Assembly (NCBI GenBank): GCA_004835665.1
Contig: RBKR01000005.1
Coordinates: 434,001-498,000 of the forward strand
Origin: Phoma sp. XZ068
Lineage: Eukaryota > Ascomycota > Dothideomycetes > Pleosporales > Didymellaceae
DNA: 64,000 nt
Reading direction: 5' to 3'
Below the pieces are notes generated by a model. It was given only the letters and a program-made list of their open reading frames with translations. It did not search any database and was not told the origin of the DNA. Shown one piece after another: positions 46,901 to 57,421 of this stretch (position 1 is its first letter; each line of letters begins with the position of its first letter). Made by a program: the position numbers and the translations under genes.

Positions 46901-47522
46901 ATACTGTCTCAGCGAGAGTACGGTAGTAGAGGCTGGCATGCTGAGAGGTGTCTGCGGGTATTTGTTCTGCAATGAACTGAAGGATGGAGATGAGGTTCGC
47001 GTGCGGTTCCAACCACCATGACGTTGAACCTTTGTTCTTCCGGTGCAAAGCTCCCAACAGCAACTTTTCGAATTTCAGGTATGCTGAAGGCCATGATGTA
47101 TCCTGAACCTGCCCTACAACCTCTATGGTAGATTGCAGTCGGTGGCCAAAGTGCCGTACTCGTTCCAGATCTTGCTCGTGCCGAATGGATGCAAACCGCA
47201 GCAACCGTTGCAGTTGAGACAGGGCCTCTCGTTCGCCGTCGTATAGCGAGCGGTGGTCTTCCTTCTCCAAGGCATCCCACTCCTGCCGTAAATGGTCGGC
47301 GACCTGCCGTCTGGTTGCATGACCTCTCCAAACCCTCTGTATTTGCTTCGCCGCATTGAGTATGTCTCGTTCTCGCTGTCGCTGTGCGCGCTCTTGCTGC
47401 GCTCGGTCCAAGGCAGCTTGCGACCCGGCGCCGGTGCCAGTTGCGCCAAAAGGATTCGTTTTACGGCCGGAGAGGTTGACCTGGCGTGGCCGCCGTGTGT
47501 TGCCCGTAAAGCTCGTGAACAT
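43908..47522 (-). CDS. HUL5: HECT-type E3/E4 ubiquitin ligase HUL5 (UBE3C-like)
   Basis: Intronless, 1,204 residues. The N-terminus MFTSFTGNTRRPRQVNLSGR is the conserved UBE3C/Hul5 opening. It is followed by an IQ-like helix (AAKQIQRVWRGHATRRQV, about 57-75). A large helical region fills the middle, with an acidic insert (DDMDEEEDDFDD). The HECT domain occupies roughly the last 370 residues, with PIQITFVDQFDAPEAGIDGG and the catalytic Cys1172 in LPSTSTCVNLLKLPMY. The C-terminal GAGFDLS tail, needed for activity in HECT ligases, is intact. Hul5 associates with the 26S proteasome, extends ubiquitin chains and helps degrade misfolded cytosolic proteins. Same strand as, and downstream of, the nucleoporin gene. 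Confidence 0.95.
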   Translation of the reverse strand: MFTSFTGNTRRPRQVNLSGRKTNPFGATGTGAGSQAALDRAQQERAQRQRERDILNAAKQIQRVWRGHATRRQVADHLRQEWDALEKEDHRSLYDGEREALSQLQRLLRFASIRHEQDLERVRHFGHRLQSTIEVVGQVQDTSWPSAYLKFEKLLLGALHRKNKGSTSWWLEPHANLISILQFIAEQIPADTSQHASLYYRTLAETVSKLAPSLADTALVGGVRDSQAEILNWKSWQVLLQTILAPLKAVTGYTLDAYEAFSHIFMTLPLLSSDSTSPLMIKFRDSLAESINYKLLASALATSFRDSGIQTQSQLKSSTSRLRLLGLFIYFHRYAHNFNSPEAYAVHQDFVTVVSLLLNSLPVRILGGEDSVIDLTDEDDLVADKVTSFLKEQVQSLVNQEGIGSLLAGSSQSPGASEDEKIEEARQLANYALALLRFFPKRGDEIRMWLYIGPSDKRDSGRKSPAIRYFWEASKRSSVFATVFRDSRAAIELLKTKTSDSSASGLTHHGFWQPAQQEVNREAIIADEWRVILVFLELYTFVLKVTDDEEFFSAGQNEDMSGQGRDSGLPLTEVKDLTTFLKNLGFTLYFNAADITPPEERTTASTSLNFYNHQAVDVQATKEAQEPSVGGVAGLSLDYVKGLVTGLLRMVYERDSRRTFLPADHWLMTSRFDMTGFIPAVVEEEESRHKIQDEDADDMDEEEDDFDDTPQLIGTSRVQQQRRLERLQRQQRKASRRRYLQAVAPRLEILQNMPFFIPFTTRVKIFREFVHLDMTKRRNTADPEAWRARMMFGGGPGDKHSARIRRDNEFEDAYEQFYSLGQGLKEPIQITFVDQFDAPEAGIDGGGVTKEFLTSVTNRAFMPTETVDMFVENDQHLLYPNPAAVEEHREQLKQVGLRENSPEFRLQVTELLHRYEFLGRIIGKCLYEGILVDVNFAPFFLRKWALTGGAGSAPNESGYRPTLNDLRDLDEELYQGLHKLKTYPGDVEDFSLNFTVTDTVITDYTTSPKKMKAITRDLKPGGADTAVTNQNRLVYISYMARHRLQNQPYLQTSAFLRGLSTMIQPSWLSMFNHSELQTLISGTRTQIDVEDLRRNTIYGGTYVIGDDGLEHPTIQLFWKIMQDISDDERRAVLKFVTSTPRAPLLGFGTLNPRFSIRDGGSDQERLPSTSTCVNLLKLPMYKDYAVLKEKLLYSVFSGAGFDLS

Positions 47523-48708
47523 GGTGGCGGGGTGTGTGAACGCCGGCAGTCGCTGGGAATGCTGAGGGAAAGGACGAATTCAGCAAAAGATAATCGGCTT
47601 GTAATGCGTTTGTAAGCAAGCCCTCCAGTCTGTGGACTGTATGGGCTCTGCGAATATACGTAGGTCGTTGTAGATGTGTCGAGGTGGACTCGATGTCCAG
47701 CGCTATCGATACGTCAAGATTGCGGGTTGCGACATGGATGGACCGGTGTACCAGTTCGTGGTAAAGGCAAGGAAGCGGGGAGGCGCACGAAAAGGAAGGA
47801 GCGACTGTGAAAGGCAAGTCGCCTTCGAGTGGCTTCTATCAAGCTCCGGCAGCCTTCAGGAACTGTAGTCAGCATCACCGCTGTGAAGTCCGGCCGAGCC
47901 AAGTCCGTGCGCAGACATTGACGCAATCGAAGGTCCAACTTCATCAACTTGACCCTTCATGCTGCATCCTCACTTCACCGCTTTATAAATATTTTCACAC
48001 AATAACGAAGTGGCCCGCTTCATCGCAGTATGATCAACACTTTTGAAAGCCATTTACCAACCCTTCCGCATAGGTAACCATCTGCACACAACAGAGCCTG
48101 TCTATGTACAGTCTGTGCGTCTCAATTGCAAATAAGAGCAGTTTCTTGAAGTAGGAAGTGTGATCGGTCATTGTAAAGCAGTTAAGTCATCGGAGGGAAG
48201 ATCTAGATGACTAACCTGCGGTCGACCATGCTCATACCATGCTAAGACCGCCAGCTTTAATATGTGTACCTGAACCCTGCTAGTGTCCACAAGGTTCCTC
48301 CCTTCCTTTGGCCTTAAAGCCTGAAGTTGCTAGACTCGATTTGTTACAAAATGACTATTGCGAGAAGCGTATATGAGTGGAAATCTCGAAGTGGACACAT
48401 CACAGGGTACGATATCATAACATTCATCGCCAGATGGAACGTTGAGGATATGATAGAGGGATATGGCAGAGATCCAGAGGGCTGGTCCCAATCAAATAGT
48501 AAAAGATCAATGAATCAACTTTCCTTTGCTGTACAAATTCCTATTATACACCCGGTTCCTTCCCTATCACTTTTACCAATACCAACTACCTAAAAAAGCG
48601 CTAATGGTTCGCACTGTATGCAGCCTTCGTCCCTCGTAAACCTCCAAAGACGGAAATCGTGCTAGTCCTTTCACGCTTCTCGACATTACTTAAGCGATCT
48701 GAGCGACT
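47523..48708. other. Intergenic region, HUL5 promoter and NUP98-96 3' flank
   Basis: About 1.2 kb. It holds the HUL5 promoter on the minus strand. An A/T-rich stretch with TATAAATATT lies around 47,985-47,995. No gene or RNA recognised. Confidence 0.5.
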
Positions 48709-51700
48709 CTACCTGCCATTGGCCATGAGGTTGCGGTAGTAGCTAGTGCTAAGATTGCAAGAGTGCTTGAGCCAGAGATCCTCTGTGAGTGGAAGCTTGA
48801 GGATCTGGGAGCGGTTGGCAGTCTGCATGGTTGTTAGTTGGTGTCTTCAAGTGGAAGTTCGGGAGTAGGGATACGTACCTTGTTCTTTGCGACCTGGTTG
48901 GCAACGGTGCCAGCGATCTCCATCAGCGCAACGCGCTCCTCGAGGCCACACGACCCCAAGCGGTCGCGCGCAGCAATCTCAAGGGCTTTTTGTAACTTGG
49001 AGAGCAGGTGCTGAATCTCTTGTTCTAGCTCTTCATCAACACGGTATGTCGAGCGGCGACTTGTGTAATCAAGAAGCTCAATGTAGTCCAAGTAGATTTG
49101 ACCGCCTTGTGCCCAGCCGGTAACGCGCTCCTGTCCGCGGCCATACCCACTGCGTTTTGAGGAGGCAAGGGATGCATTGTCGTTACTGAAACCGTCTGCT
49201 TCATCAGGGACAAAGCCAGCCATTACTTCACGCAATGGCTCGTAATCGCGAGAAATGATAGCATCCGGACCAACCCTACGGCAAAGCACCTCATGTGCCT
49301 CCTCTAGCTCATCAGCCTTGATGAGATGTGTGGCTTCTCGTACAGCATCGCCTTCGGTCTTAGCTCGTAGCGCAGCGGCCGCATGGAGCCAGGTTGCGGG
49401 GACGTGCAAATCGTTTGTCAGGTATGCGTATGTGGGATCAGAGTCGGTAAGTGCTATCGATTTTGCGAACTGGTTGACCAAACAACGGATGTAGTGCTCA
49501 CGCATAGCTGCAGAGGAGAGATGGGTGTACGCCCAGATAGCTGTGGTCCAGTGCTCTTGAGTATGCAGCGACGCAGCATAAGAGAGCGTAATTTTATCTC
49601 CCAGTTCAACAAGCGGATCGGCACCTTGTGTGTCCTTATTCGTGACGGTGGCGGTCGATGACATGAAAGAACGACGGAAGTCACCCTCGCCATCACCGCG
49701 GAAGGTGGGCATCCCAACCTTGCGCTCGGGGTCTTCCTTCGTATCTTCATGACGGGAGTAGAAGAGCTGGAACAGCTGGAACGACAGGCGTGCGTTGAGA
49801 GGATGACCGGAAACATTCTCCGTAGCCAGCACATCCTCCACGTTTGCTGGAATATCCAACTTGGAGGCGGCATACAGCTTGAGAATACCCCAAAGAAGGT
49901 CCTCACGGTTGGCTGCATCCGGATCTGTCCAACCCATGTCGGTGTTGTCGCGGACGAACCAGGGTACAGGCTTAACGTCTTCGAGCCCATCTCTGACGGC
50001 GTCTGCAAACTGTGCAACAGCTAGCTCAATAGGTTCATCGGCCAGGGTGCCGTACCATAAGCGAAGGCCGAAAGCACGACGCCAATCAAGAGCGAATCTG
50101 CTTGAGATGTTGAAGGTAACGGCCTTATTCTCGCGATTAGCCCCAATCTTGCCCTCAGCTTGTGCACAGTTGCCGGACAGCAGCTCATAGAGAGCGCGAT
50201 GTGCATCTTCCATTTCTGCGAGCATGTCTAGGCGCCGCCACTCGTCAAGCTGGGTGGTTATGGTTTGACGCATATTCGCGTCGCCGCCGATTTGTGCCAC
50301 CATGGTAGCCAGTCGTAAATCCAAGCCTTCAAGTAATGCATGACAAGCTTCGGCAACGTTGTTGCAACTTAGCTGGGCAATGGCGCGCTCCTCAGATGAA
50401 ACGGCTTCCTGGGAATGTTTCTGCGCATCATCAAAGACCAGAGCCTTCCAGAACTCCGATAGCCGTTCCTTCTTGTAGCGCTCGACGTATTCGGGATTAA
50501 CATTAGCGGGGATCTCAGTGCCATCGAACAGGAGTGACAAGAGTTGCCACGCATGCTGTTCGTGAGTCCCGGCGGCTGTGTCGATGGCAACAGCCTTTGC
50601 CATGCTAGAAAACTCGATTGGAGCAGGGTCGGTAAGAAGTGTTGCGAAGGGTATGCCATAAGCAGCAGAGATCATTGTTTGCTGCTTTTGGACGCTCAAG
50701 GTTTCAGGAGTAGCCTTATCATGATCAGCATGTTAAACATAGACGTATGTGGGAGCACTCACATCATCGAAGGAAGGCATCTTCATAAAACGGATGTCCG
50801 TTGTGGCACCAGCGAGCGGCTCTTGAGCAGTAGAAAATGCGCCAGTTTCGAGGTTCTTGACACCCTTGTTGCCGTAGATGAAGACACCATTCTCGCTGAA
50901 ATGTGGTTTGTTGGAGTTGTGGAAGTCTTTGTCGGCTTCGGTCATTTGGTCGAAATCGTGGGAAGACTTGGGTCGTTTCGAGTATGGTAACTGGAGACAA
51001 GGATTTTAGCAATCTTGTCCCATATCAATTTGTGTCTACATACAATGGCCGAAGCGTCAATTCAGGTGAGATTGTCTCACAACAATCAACACGAACTTGC
51101 CAAAACAAAACTAGAAAGAAGGGGAAGTCAAACCTCGATGCCGTGTCCTTGTCGCTTTGAAAGCGACTCCCGATGATTTTCCGTCTCACCGAAAAGCGAG
51201 TTCATCAAATCCATGTGTGTTGCGAAAGGGCGCGCACTGACTGACTGCGCTGCAAGTGTAGGACTCCTATCGAGGTTGCGAAGGGCATGACCCTGGCTTT
51301 CGCGCAGGGCTGTTCGATCTTGCTTCCTGGGGCTGATGGTGCGTTGAAGCTGGTTTGCCCAATCATCATCAAAAACGGCCTGTCCTTTCGAGGGTGTACC
51401 AAAGTTGGGTTTAAAGACCTGGCTAGCCTTCAGAATTGACTTTGGTGCTTTGAGTGTGCTCCTGAAAGGATCTGACTCTGTAGCGGCTGCTGGCTCCGTG
51501 GTATGAATAGGCCCGGACACAGAATCCGCCATGCTCTGGTCTTGGTCCAATTCGGATTCACTCTCGTAATAGTCAGCGTCTTGCTGGCCATCAAGCGAAC
51601 CCACGGAGCGCTCCCCTAAAAAAGACTCGTCGCGAGAGTCATCCTCATCATCGTATTCTTCATATACAGCCTCATCACCGAAGCCTCCTGGGACACTCGC

Positions 51701-54700
51701 ACGTGCGCGCATACCACGCTTGAAGTCGAACGTGTCATCGGGGGAAGATTCATCAGGGCTGACGAGCGAGTCCTGCTGGGGTGTGCTGGTCATCTGGCTT
51801 GTGTTGAGCAATGTCTGCGCAGGAGTGTCGGGCACGGGGCTCAGCTCACTGGACTCATCGTCCTCCTCGTCGCTGTAATCGTTTTCGTAGTCAAGACCGT
51901 AAGACGAGAAGTGAGGTACAGTGAAGATCCAGCCACCGTTAGCAGCATTGTAGCTCTCGAATGTAGTACCAGCAACGCGCTTCAAGCGTTCCAGATGCTT
52001 CGCGTCCTTCTTGCCAGCCTTGTTGCGAGGCCACGAGTTGAGAAGAGTAACGCGCGATGGGTGATTCAGTGCGGTGCCCATTGGGGGCTTGGGGAGGCAT
52101 GAGCAGTTCTCACCGTACACTGTGGCATTGCGGTGGTTGAGCTGTACAATATCACCAAAGAGCTTATCAAGGTTGGTTTCCGAGAGGTCGACAGGTGCGC
52201 CCTGGTGGAATTCGATCTGGCCGATGTTCTGGCGACCGACGATGAAATTGCGCACACTCTTAAGCTCTTGCTTGCTCATCTTCTTCAATTGGGCCAAGGA
52301 GGGCTGAGACCAGTATTCACCAGGTTCAGGATCCTCTCCAGGCTGAACATTGACTGCTGACGATGACTTCGGTGTCAGAGCAGAGTCATTCTCAGGAACC
52401 CGTGCAAGCTCAGTACCGTTGACTTGCTGCATGGCTGGTCGAGAGGGCTCAGGACTAGCATTGCCATTCACAGACCTAGGCGAAGCATCGCCATCGTCCT
52501 TTCGCACCACTAGTGCGGTCTCTCCGTTCGTGTTGCCGTTCAAAGTGTCGCCATCACCACCAGCAAAGCTGACACTCTTGCGAGTTGACGGCTCGTCAAA
52601 GAGCGGGATACGTGTGTTGATCGAGCGGTTGACGTTCAGCTTCTTGAGGCTACCGTTGCCGAATGAGCGTCCGGTAGTGGAGAAAGCACCGGGAGCAAGA
52701 ATGCTGGTTTCAGGGGTGAAGCTGTTGCGCAGGTTGCTCATTGAGGTACTCCTACTACCAAGTGAGCGGGAAAGACTGCCTCCGGCGAAGAGACTGCCAC
52801 CAAGGTTCGGTGTAGCCTGACCACTGGCTGGGCTGCCGTAAGTGGAGTATGTAAATCCATAACCACCAGTGCGCTTGGCCTGGGGTGTGAGGAGACGGGT
52901 GGATGCAGCCGGGTTAAGCTTGGACTGGGGGAGGACGGGGGTCTTCTTGTTCTTCTGGCTGCTAGAGAGGGGCGTAGCGAGAGGACCAGGGCTTTGTGTA
53001 GGTGTTGCCAACCCTGCGAACAGTGAATCGTTTCCGTACGGGTTGGTGTTCAAAGAAGTGTTCAGCAAAGAGCTTCCAGATGCACCAAACAAGCTGTTAC
53101 CGTTTGGCTGTTGGTTCTGCTGCGGTTGGTTTTGGCTACCACTGAACAAGGAGCCACCCATGTTGTTTTGCTGCTGGTTGTTCTGACCCATGCTTCCAAA
53201 GAGGCCGCCTCCAGCATTGTTGTTCGTGGTGGAACTGCCGAAAAGGCCACCAGGCTTCTGCTGGATGTTCTGTCCGCCGAACAAGCTCGAGCCAGTGTTG
53301 GTCTGGTTGTTCTGTCCGCCAAGATTGCCGAACAGGCCCCCTCCAGTCGCAGCCCCTGTGTTAGCAGTGCTGCCGCCGCCGAAAAGACCTCCGCCTGTAG
53401 TGGCAGGCTTGGCGCCTCCAAAGAGACCCCCTCCTGTATTGTTGTTGGCTGTGGAGCCTCCGAACAAGCCCCCGGTTGCTGGGGCTGGTTGAGCAGCGCC
53501 GCCACCGAACAAACCACCGCCGGTGTTGGTCGTTGTGGATCCTCCCCCGAAGAGACCACCTGTTGCGGGCTTCGCCTGGTTGTTCTGACCGAAACCACCG
53601 CCGCCGAAGAGTCCTCCAGATGCCGGTGCCTGAGTAGTGGTATTCTGACCGAAAGTGCTCCCTGCACTGCCAAACAGTCCGCCACCCGAGCTTGCTGTCG
53701 TGGAAGCACCTCCAAAGGCAGGTGCAGCGCTAGCCTGGTTGTTCTGACCGAAAAGTCCACCACCGGTGTTCGATTGTCCGAAGCCTGTGTTGGTGGAGCC
53801 TCCGAAGCCAGTTGAGGTGTTTGCTGCGCCGGCACCGAAGGCAGGCTTCGCTGCAGCATTGTTGTTGCCGAAAAGACCACCTCCTGTGGTGTTGTTGTTG
53901 GCCGCACCGAATCCACCACCGGTACCAAAGCCTCCTGTTGTGTTGGTCGTCGAACCACCTCCGAAAAGGCCGCCGCCAGTGGCACCCGTGCTGGCTGTGT
54001 TCGACCCTCCAAACAGACCACCAGTTGCTGGCTTTGGTGCTCCGAAGAGCCCGCCACCAGTGTTGGTGTTGTTTGTGCCAAATCCTCCCGTGGACTGTCC
54101 AAATCCTCCAGTAGTGTTTGTTGTGCTACCACCACCAAAGAGACCGCCGCCAGTGTTTGCGTTGCTGGCGCCAAAGGCGGATGGGGCCGCGTTGGTGTTG
54201 TTGTTGGCACCAAATCCGCCAAAGGTTGAGCCCTGCCCGAATGCACCGCCTTGGCCGTTTGAGTTACCGTAGCGACGTCCCTGGTTGTAATCCGCTAGCC
54301 TCAGCTCTTCTAGAGAGTAGTTTTGATATGGTTGTTGGAAGGTAATGGTCTGGTAGTGTTGCGTCGCGGATGTTCCATCCTTCTCGGTGTGGGCCTGGAA
54401 AGGTGTGCTTGCGGTACCGTTGTTGGGTGCGTTGGCTGCTGCTGCGCCGAAGCCGCCTGCGGAGCCGCCGCCAAAGCCTCCTGTTGCGTTGTTGGAGCCA
54501 AATCCACCAGTGCTTCCACCGCCAAAGAGACCACCGCCAGTGTTCGTTGTTGCGCCGCCACCGAATGCAGGCTTGCTTGCGCCTCCGAAGAGACTTGTGC
54601 CTGTGCTGGCTGCACCACCAAATCCAGAAGATGCGTTGGTGTTGTTCGCTCCAAACCCACCGAACGTCGAGCCTCCTGTTGATGCACCGCCGCCGAAGAG

Positions 54701-55305
54701 GCCGCCACCCGTTGTTGAGCTCCCGAACGGTTTGGAGCCGAAGGCTGAGGTGGTGTTGTTGTTTGCACCGAAGCCGCCTGCATAGAACATGTTAGCCTAG
54801 GTCTTTCTAAAACCAATGAAGTGATCTGGACACGCCAAAGCTTGCGAGCCGCAAAGAAAGTCCGGGCCAATGGCAAGAGTACGCAGCATAGGCCAGTATT
54901 GGGACAGCAGAAGCAGCAACGCAGGAAGCCAAAACGAAGACGCGACCGACCGCAACGCGCAAAGCAATCCACGTACCTCCGCTGCCGAATGTGCTCGTTG
55001 TGTTACCGCCGAACATACCGCCGCCAGTGGTGTTGTTGTTGGAACCGAATGCGTTGCCGGTGTTCGAGCCAAAGCCTGAGGCGAAGGACGAGTTAGACAG
55101 GATTCCACGAGAAGCCCTCGGTACGTGTCGCATTGTCGCGCATTGCCGACGTGTCCACAAGAGGCGGTTGCCCCAAAATCAAAGAGAAGGTTTGCTACTT
55201 ACCACCAGAGTTGTTGTTGCTGTTGTTCGCACCGAACCCAAAGCCCGTGGACTGTGTATTATTGGAGCCGAAGCCCCCAAAGCCGCCGCCGCTGCCGAAA
55301 GACAT
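48709..55305 (-). CDS. NUP145: Nup98-Nup96 nucleoporin precursor (fungal NUP145/SonB)
   Basis: Six exons: 55305..55203, 55075..54977, 54777..51134, 50990..50763, 50714..48879 and 48822..48709; 2,007 residues. Residues 1 to about 630 are GLFG/FG repeats. A Gle2-binding (GLEBS) motif interrupts them at about 201-238 (YQNYSLEELRLADYNQGRR). The autoproteolytic domain (about 877-1027) ends in HF|S: cleavage between Phe1024 and Ser1025 would free an Nup98 half and a Nup96 half of 983 residues. The Nup96 half has the helical ALPHA-solenoid that joins the Y-complex, with TMISAAYGIPFATLLTDPAP and LDWRRAFGLRLWY. Intron 3 has an unusual GTTTGA donor. The junction GIE|LPYSKRPK matches the family. This single gene is easily split into two by gene finders. 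Confidence 0.93.
51905..51910 (-). other. NUP145: Nup98 autoproteolysis site (Phe1024|Ser1025)
   Basis: The codons for Phe-Ser within VPHFSSYGL. In the family the Ser hydroxyl attacks the Phe-Ser bond, assisted by the preceding His. All three residues are present, so self-cleavage is expected. Confidence 0.88.
53090..54777 (-). repeat. NUP145: GLFG/FG-repeat coding region
   Basis: Degenerate tandem coding repeat of units such as GGGLFGG separated by Asn/Thr/Ser/Ala spacers. It makes the permeability barrier of the pore and binds transport receptors. The repeated DNA also produces long open frames in other frames and on the opposite strand, which are shadows. Confidence 0.9.
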
Positions 55306-56445
55306 ATTGGCCGTGTGCGAAGCGTCGCGCGCGCGTTACTGTCAGCTCGACTAGCGATGCGCGGTGTGCGGTCGCGCGGGCGCGGATGGAGTTGAAAGAA
55401 TCGAGGTTGCGGATGGGTGAGGTCGGTGCAACCCTGGCACAGCTTAAAGCAGAGCTGCACGAAAACGCGCCAAGGAATCGAGCTGTCGCGGCGATGCTCG
55501 CTGCGGAAAACGGAAGGAGTGAAACGAGCTCACTAAACGAGCAGCTGGAGTGTAGAATTGATTATCGGGCGAGAGAAAAGGCGACGAGGGCGATTTAATA
55601 GTCTCTGCGCACGACAGTCTGTCTCTCCGCCAAGTCTGCAATTCACGCTAAAACGATGGTCACGTGCAGCTGTATTGCTTCACTGCGCCAAGAGTTGCCG
55701 TTTACGATGATGAAAGGGTGGAAGATGGCACAGTCAGACGCAATTGACGAATCATGTTGCTGGTAGTCAGAGCATGAGGCTGGCCAGAGGTTGCCAGCAT
55801 GCTGCCTGATGGCTTCCTACGGCTACCTACTGCTGCCTGAGCTCTGGGAACTGTCTCGCCCCAACATAAGATGCTCCGCCCCAGACCACGAGGTTTCAGA
55901 CGCGCAAAAGCCCAGTCTGGCTCAGAGTAGTCGAAAGTCTTGCTCCGCGCGAGGTAAGTATATGCGAGTCGTAGGCGTTCAGCTGATTGTGCAGTACTTC
56001 CTGGAGGGATTCTGGGTAGATGTAGTCCTGCTGGTCGAGATGGGAACTTATACTCTGGACCTAGCATACCGGCTCATCGAGACATGCTGAATGTCTACTT
56101 CAATACCATTCTCTGTCCATCTTCAGGCACAACACTGTGCAGGAGGTGTGTTCGAGCTCCAATGTCGGACATCAACCAGCCACTTGAAGCTAGCCCCACC
56201 TTCACGAACGCGCTAGTATTCACGTCGCGTCGACCCAAATCCTGAACCGCAACACCAAACAAAGAAGTCACGAACAATCAATAGTTGGCTTTCAGCATCG
56301 CATCCGTGCACCGATACGCACTCAGGAATCATCACCGCGTGCGCAACCCTTCGAACTCGGTAATCGACGATTCGACCTCAGACTACCACACGCTGCCAGC
56401 TCCGCCCTCTTCAATCCACACAACCTCGTCTCACACCACAAACCC
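55306..56445. promoter_or_regulatory. Divergent intergenic region, NUP98-96 / CDC31
   Basis: About 1.1 kb between two divergent genes for nuclear-envelope structures. It must hold both promoters. The last 120 bases before CDC31 are C/A-rich and leader-like. No other gene is supported. Confidence 0.5.
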
Positions 56446-57162
56446 ATGGCAACCTCCTCCAATCAGCCTCGCTACGGTCTGAACCGCCCCGCTACCGGTC
56501 CCAACGCCCCTACATTCAGCACACCCGCCTTTCCCAGTGCGCCCAAAAACGCACAGCGGCTCGAATCCGAACGTCTCGAGCGCGAACGCCTAGCACGAGA
56601 ATCCCGCCTCGCCTCCTCCGCCATGGACGCACAAGCCCTCGGCAGCCTATCAGAGGAACAAAGAGAAGAGATTTCCGAAGCGTTCAACCTCTTCGATCTA
56701 GACAAGGACGGCTACATCGACTACCACGAACTCAAAGTCGCAATGAAAGCACTGGGCTTCGATCTGCCGAAACAAGAAATCCTCGAAATACTGCGCACAC
56801 ACGGCACAACGCCCCAGTCACAAGGTCAGAATTCGAAGCAGCCGGCTCGCGACTCTGCTCGCGCAGCTGCACAGGCTGCATACCCTCCTCCCGCGCGGCC
56901 TCTCTTGTCGTTTCAGTCCTTCCAGACGCTTATGGCGCAGCGTATTGTAGCGAGAAATCCTGAAGATGAGATTCTGCGGGCGTTTGAGCTGTTTGACGAG
57001 GGCGGGAAGGGCCGGATCACGCTGCAGGATTTGCAGCGAGTGGCGAGAGAGTTAGGCGAGACATTAGGGAATGACGAGCTGGTGGCTATGATTGAGGAGT
57101 TTGATTTGGATGGAGACAACGCGATCTCGAGAGAGGAGTTTGTGGGAATATGTTTAGGGTAG
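56446..57162 (+). CDS. CDC31: Centrin CDC31 (spindle pole body EF-hand protein)
   Basis: Single exon, 238 residues, longer than the usual 160-200. A disordered, Arg/Glu-rich N-terminus of about 65 residues precedes SEEQREEISEAFNLFDLDKD, the classical centrin start. EF-hand 1 (DLDKDGYIDYHE) and EF-hand 4 (DLDGDNAISREE) have complete calcium ligands. EF-hand 3 (DEGGKGRITLQD) is degenerate at several ligand positions. EF-hand 2 is broken by an insertion of about 40 residues rich in Gln, Ala, Ser and Pro between LRTHGTTPQSQ and LLSFQSFQTLM. Centrin is needed for spindle-pole-body duplication, with partners Kar1, Sfi1 and mRNA-export factor Sac3. The insertion is in frame and not an unspliced intron that I can define. 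Confidence 0.9.
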   Translation: MATSSNQPRYGLNRPATGPNAPTFSTPAFPSAPKNAQRLESERLERERLARESRLASSAMDAQALGSLSEEQREEISEAFNLFDLDKDGYIDYHELKVAMKALGFDLPKQEILEILRTHGTTPQSQGQNSKQPARDSARAAAQAAYPPPARPLLSFQSFQTLMAQRIVARNPEDEILRAFELFDEGGKGRITLQDLQRVARELGETLGNDELVAMIEEFDLDGDNAISREEFVGICLG

Positions 57163-57421
57163 GCAGACGTGTGCTGGAGAGTGTGACGTGCATCTGATTG
57201 TTGTGCTTTGGTCTGAGCCTGGCGTCTTGGTGTTGTGGAGTATTCTTGGTTTTGGCCAACTCAGGTTGCGATGATGAAGCGTTGATAGTTTGAATTCAGA
57301 TTTGCTGAGAAACTATATACAGCCGCCCAAAGAAAAGCTCAAACAAAAGGAACATGCATTGTACAAGACTCTTACTCTCATCTTGATCTTTAAGTCACAT
57401 CGCTCAAACCTCGGTATATGC

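Noticed and set aside
53062..54246. 394-codon minus-strand frame and several plus-strand frames rich in Pro, Ser or Cys over the nucleoporin repeats
   Set aside because: They are shadows of the GLFG-repeat coding DNA. The Nup98 frame has the GLEBS motif, FG units and continuity into the autoproteolytic domain; the others have no family features.
48709..55305. Two separate genes (Nup98-like and Nup96-like)
   Set aside because: Exons join in frame across introns at 51133..50991 and 50762..50715, and the HF|S site lies between the halves, as in the known fungal single-gene precursor.
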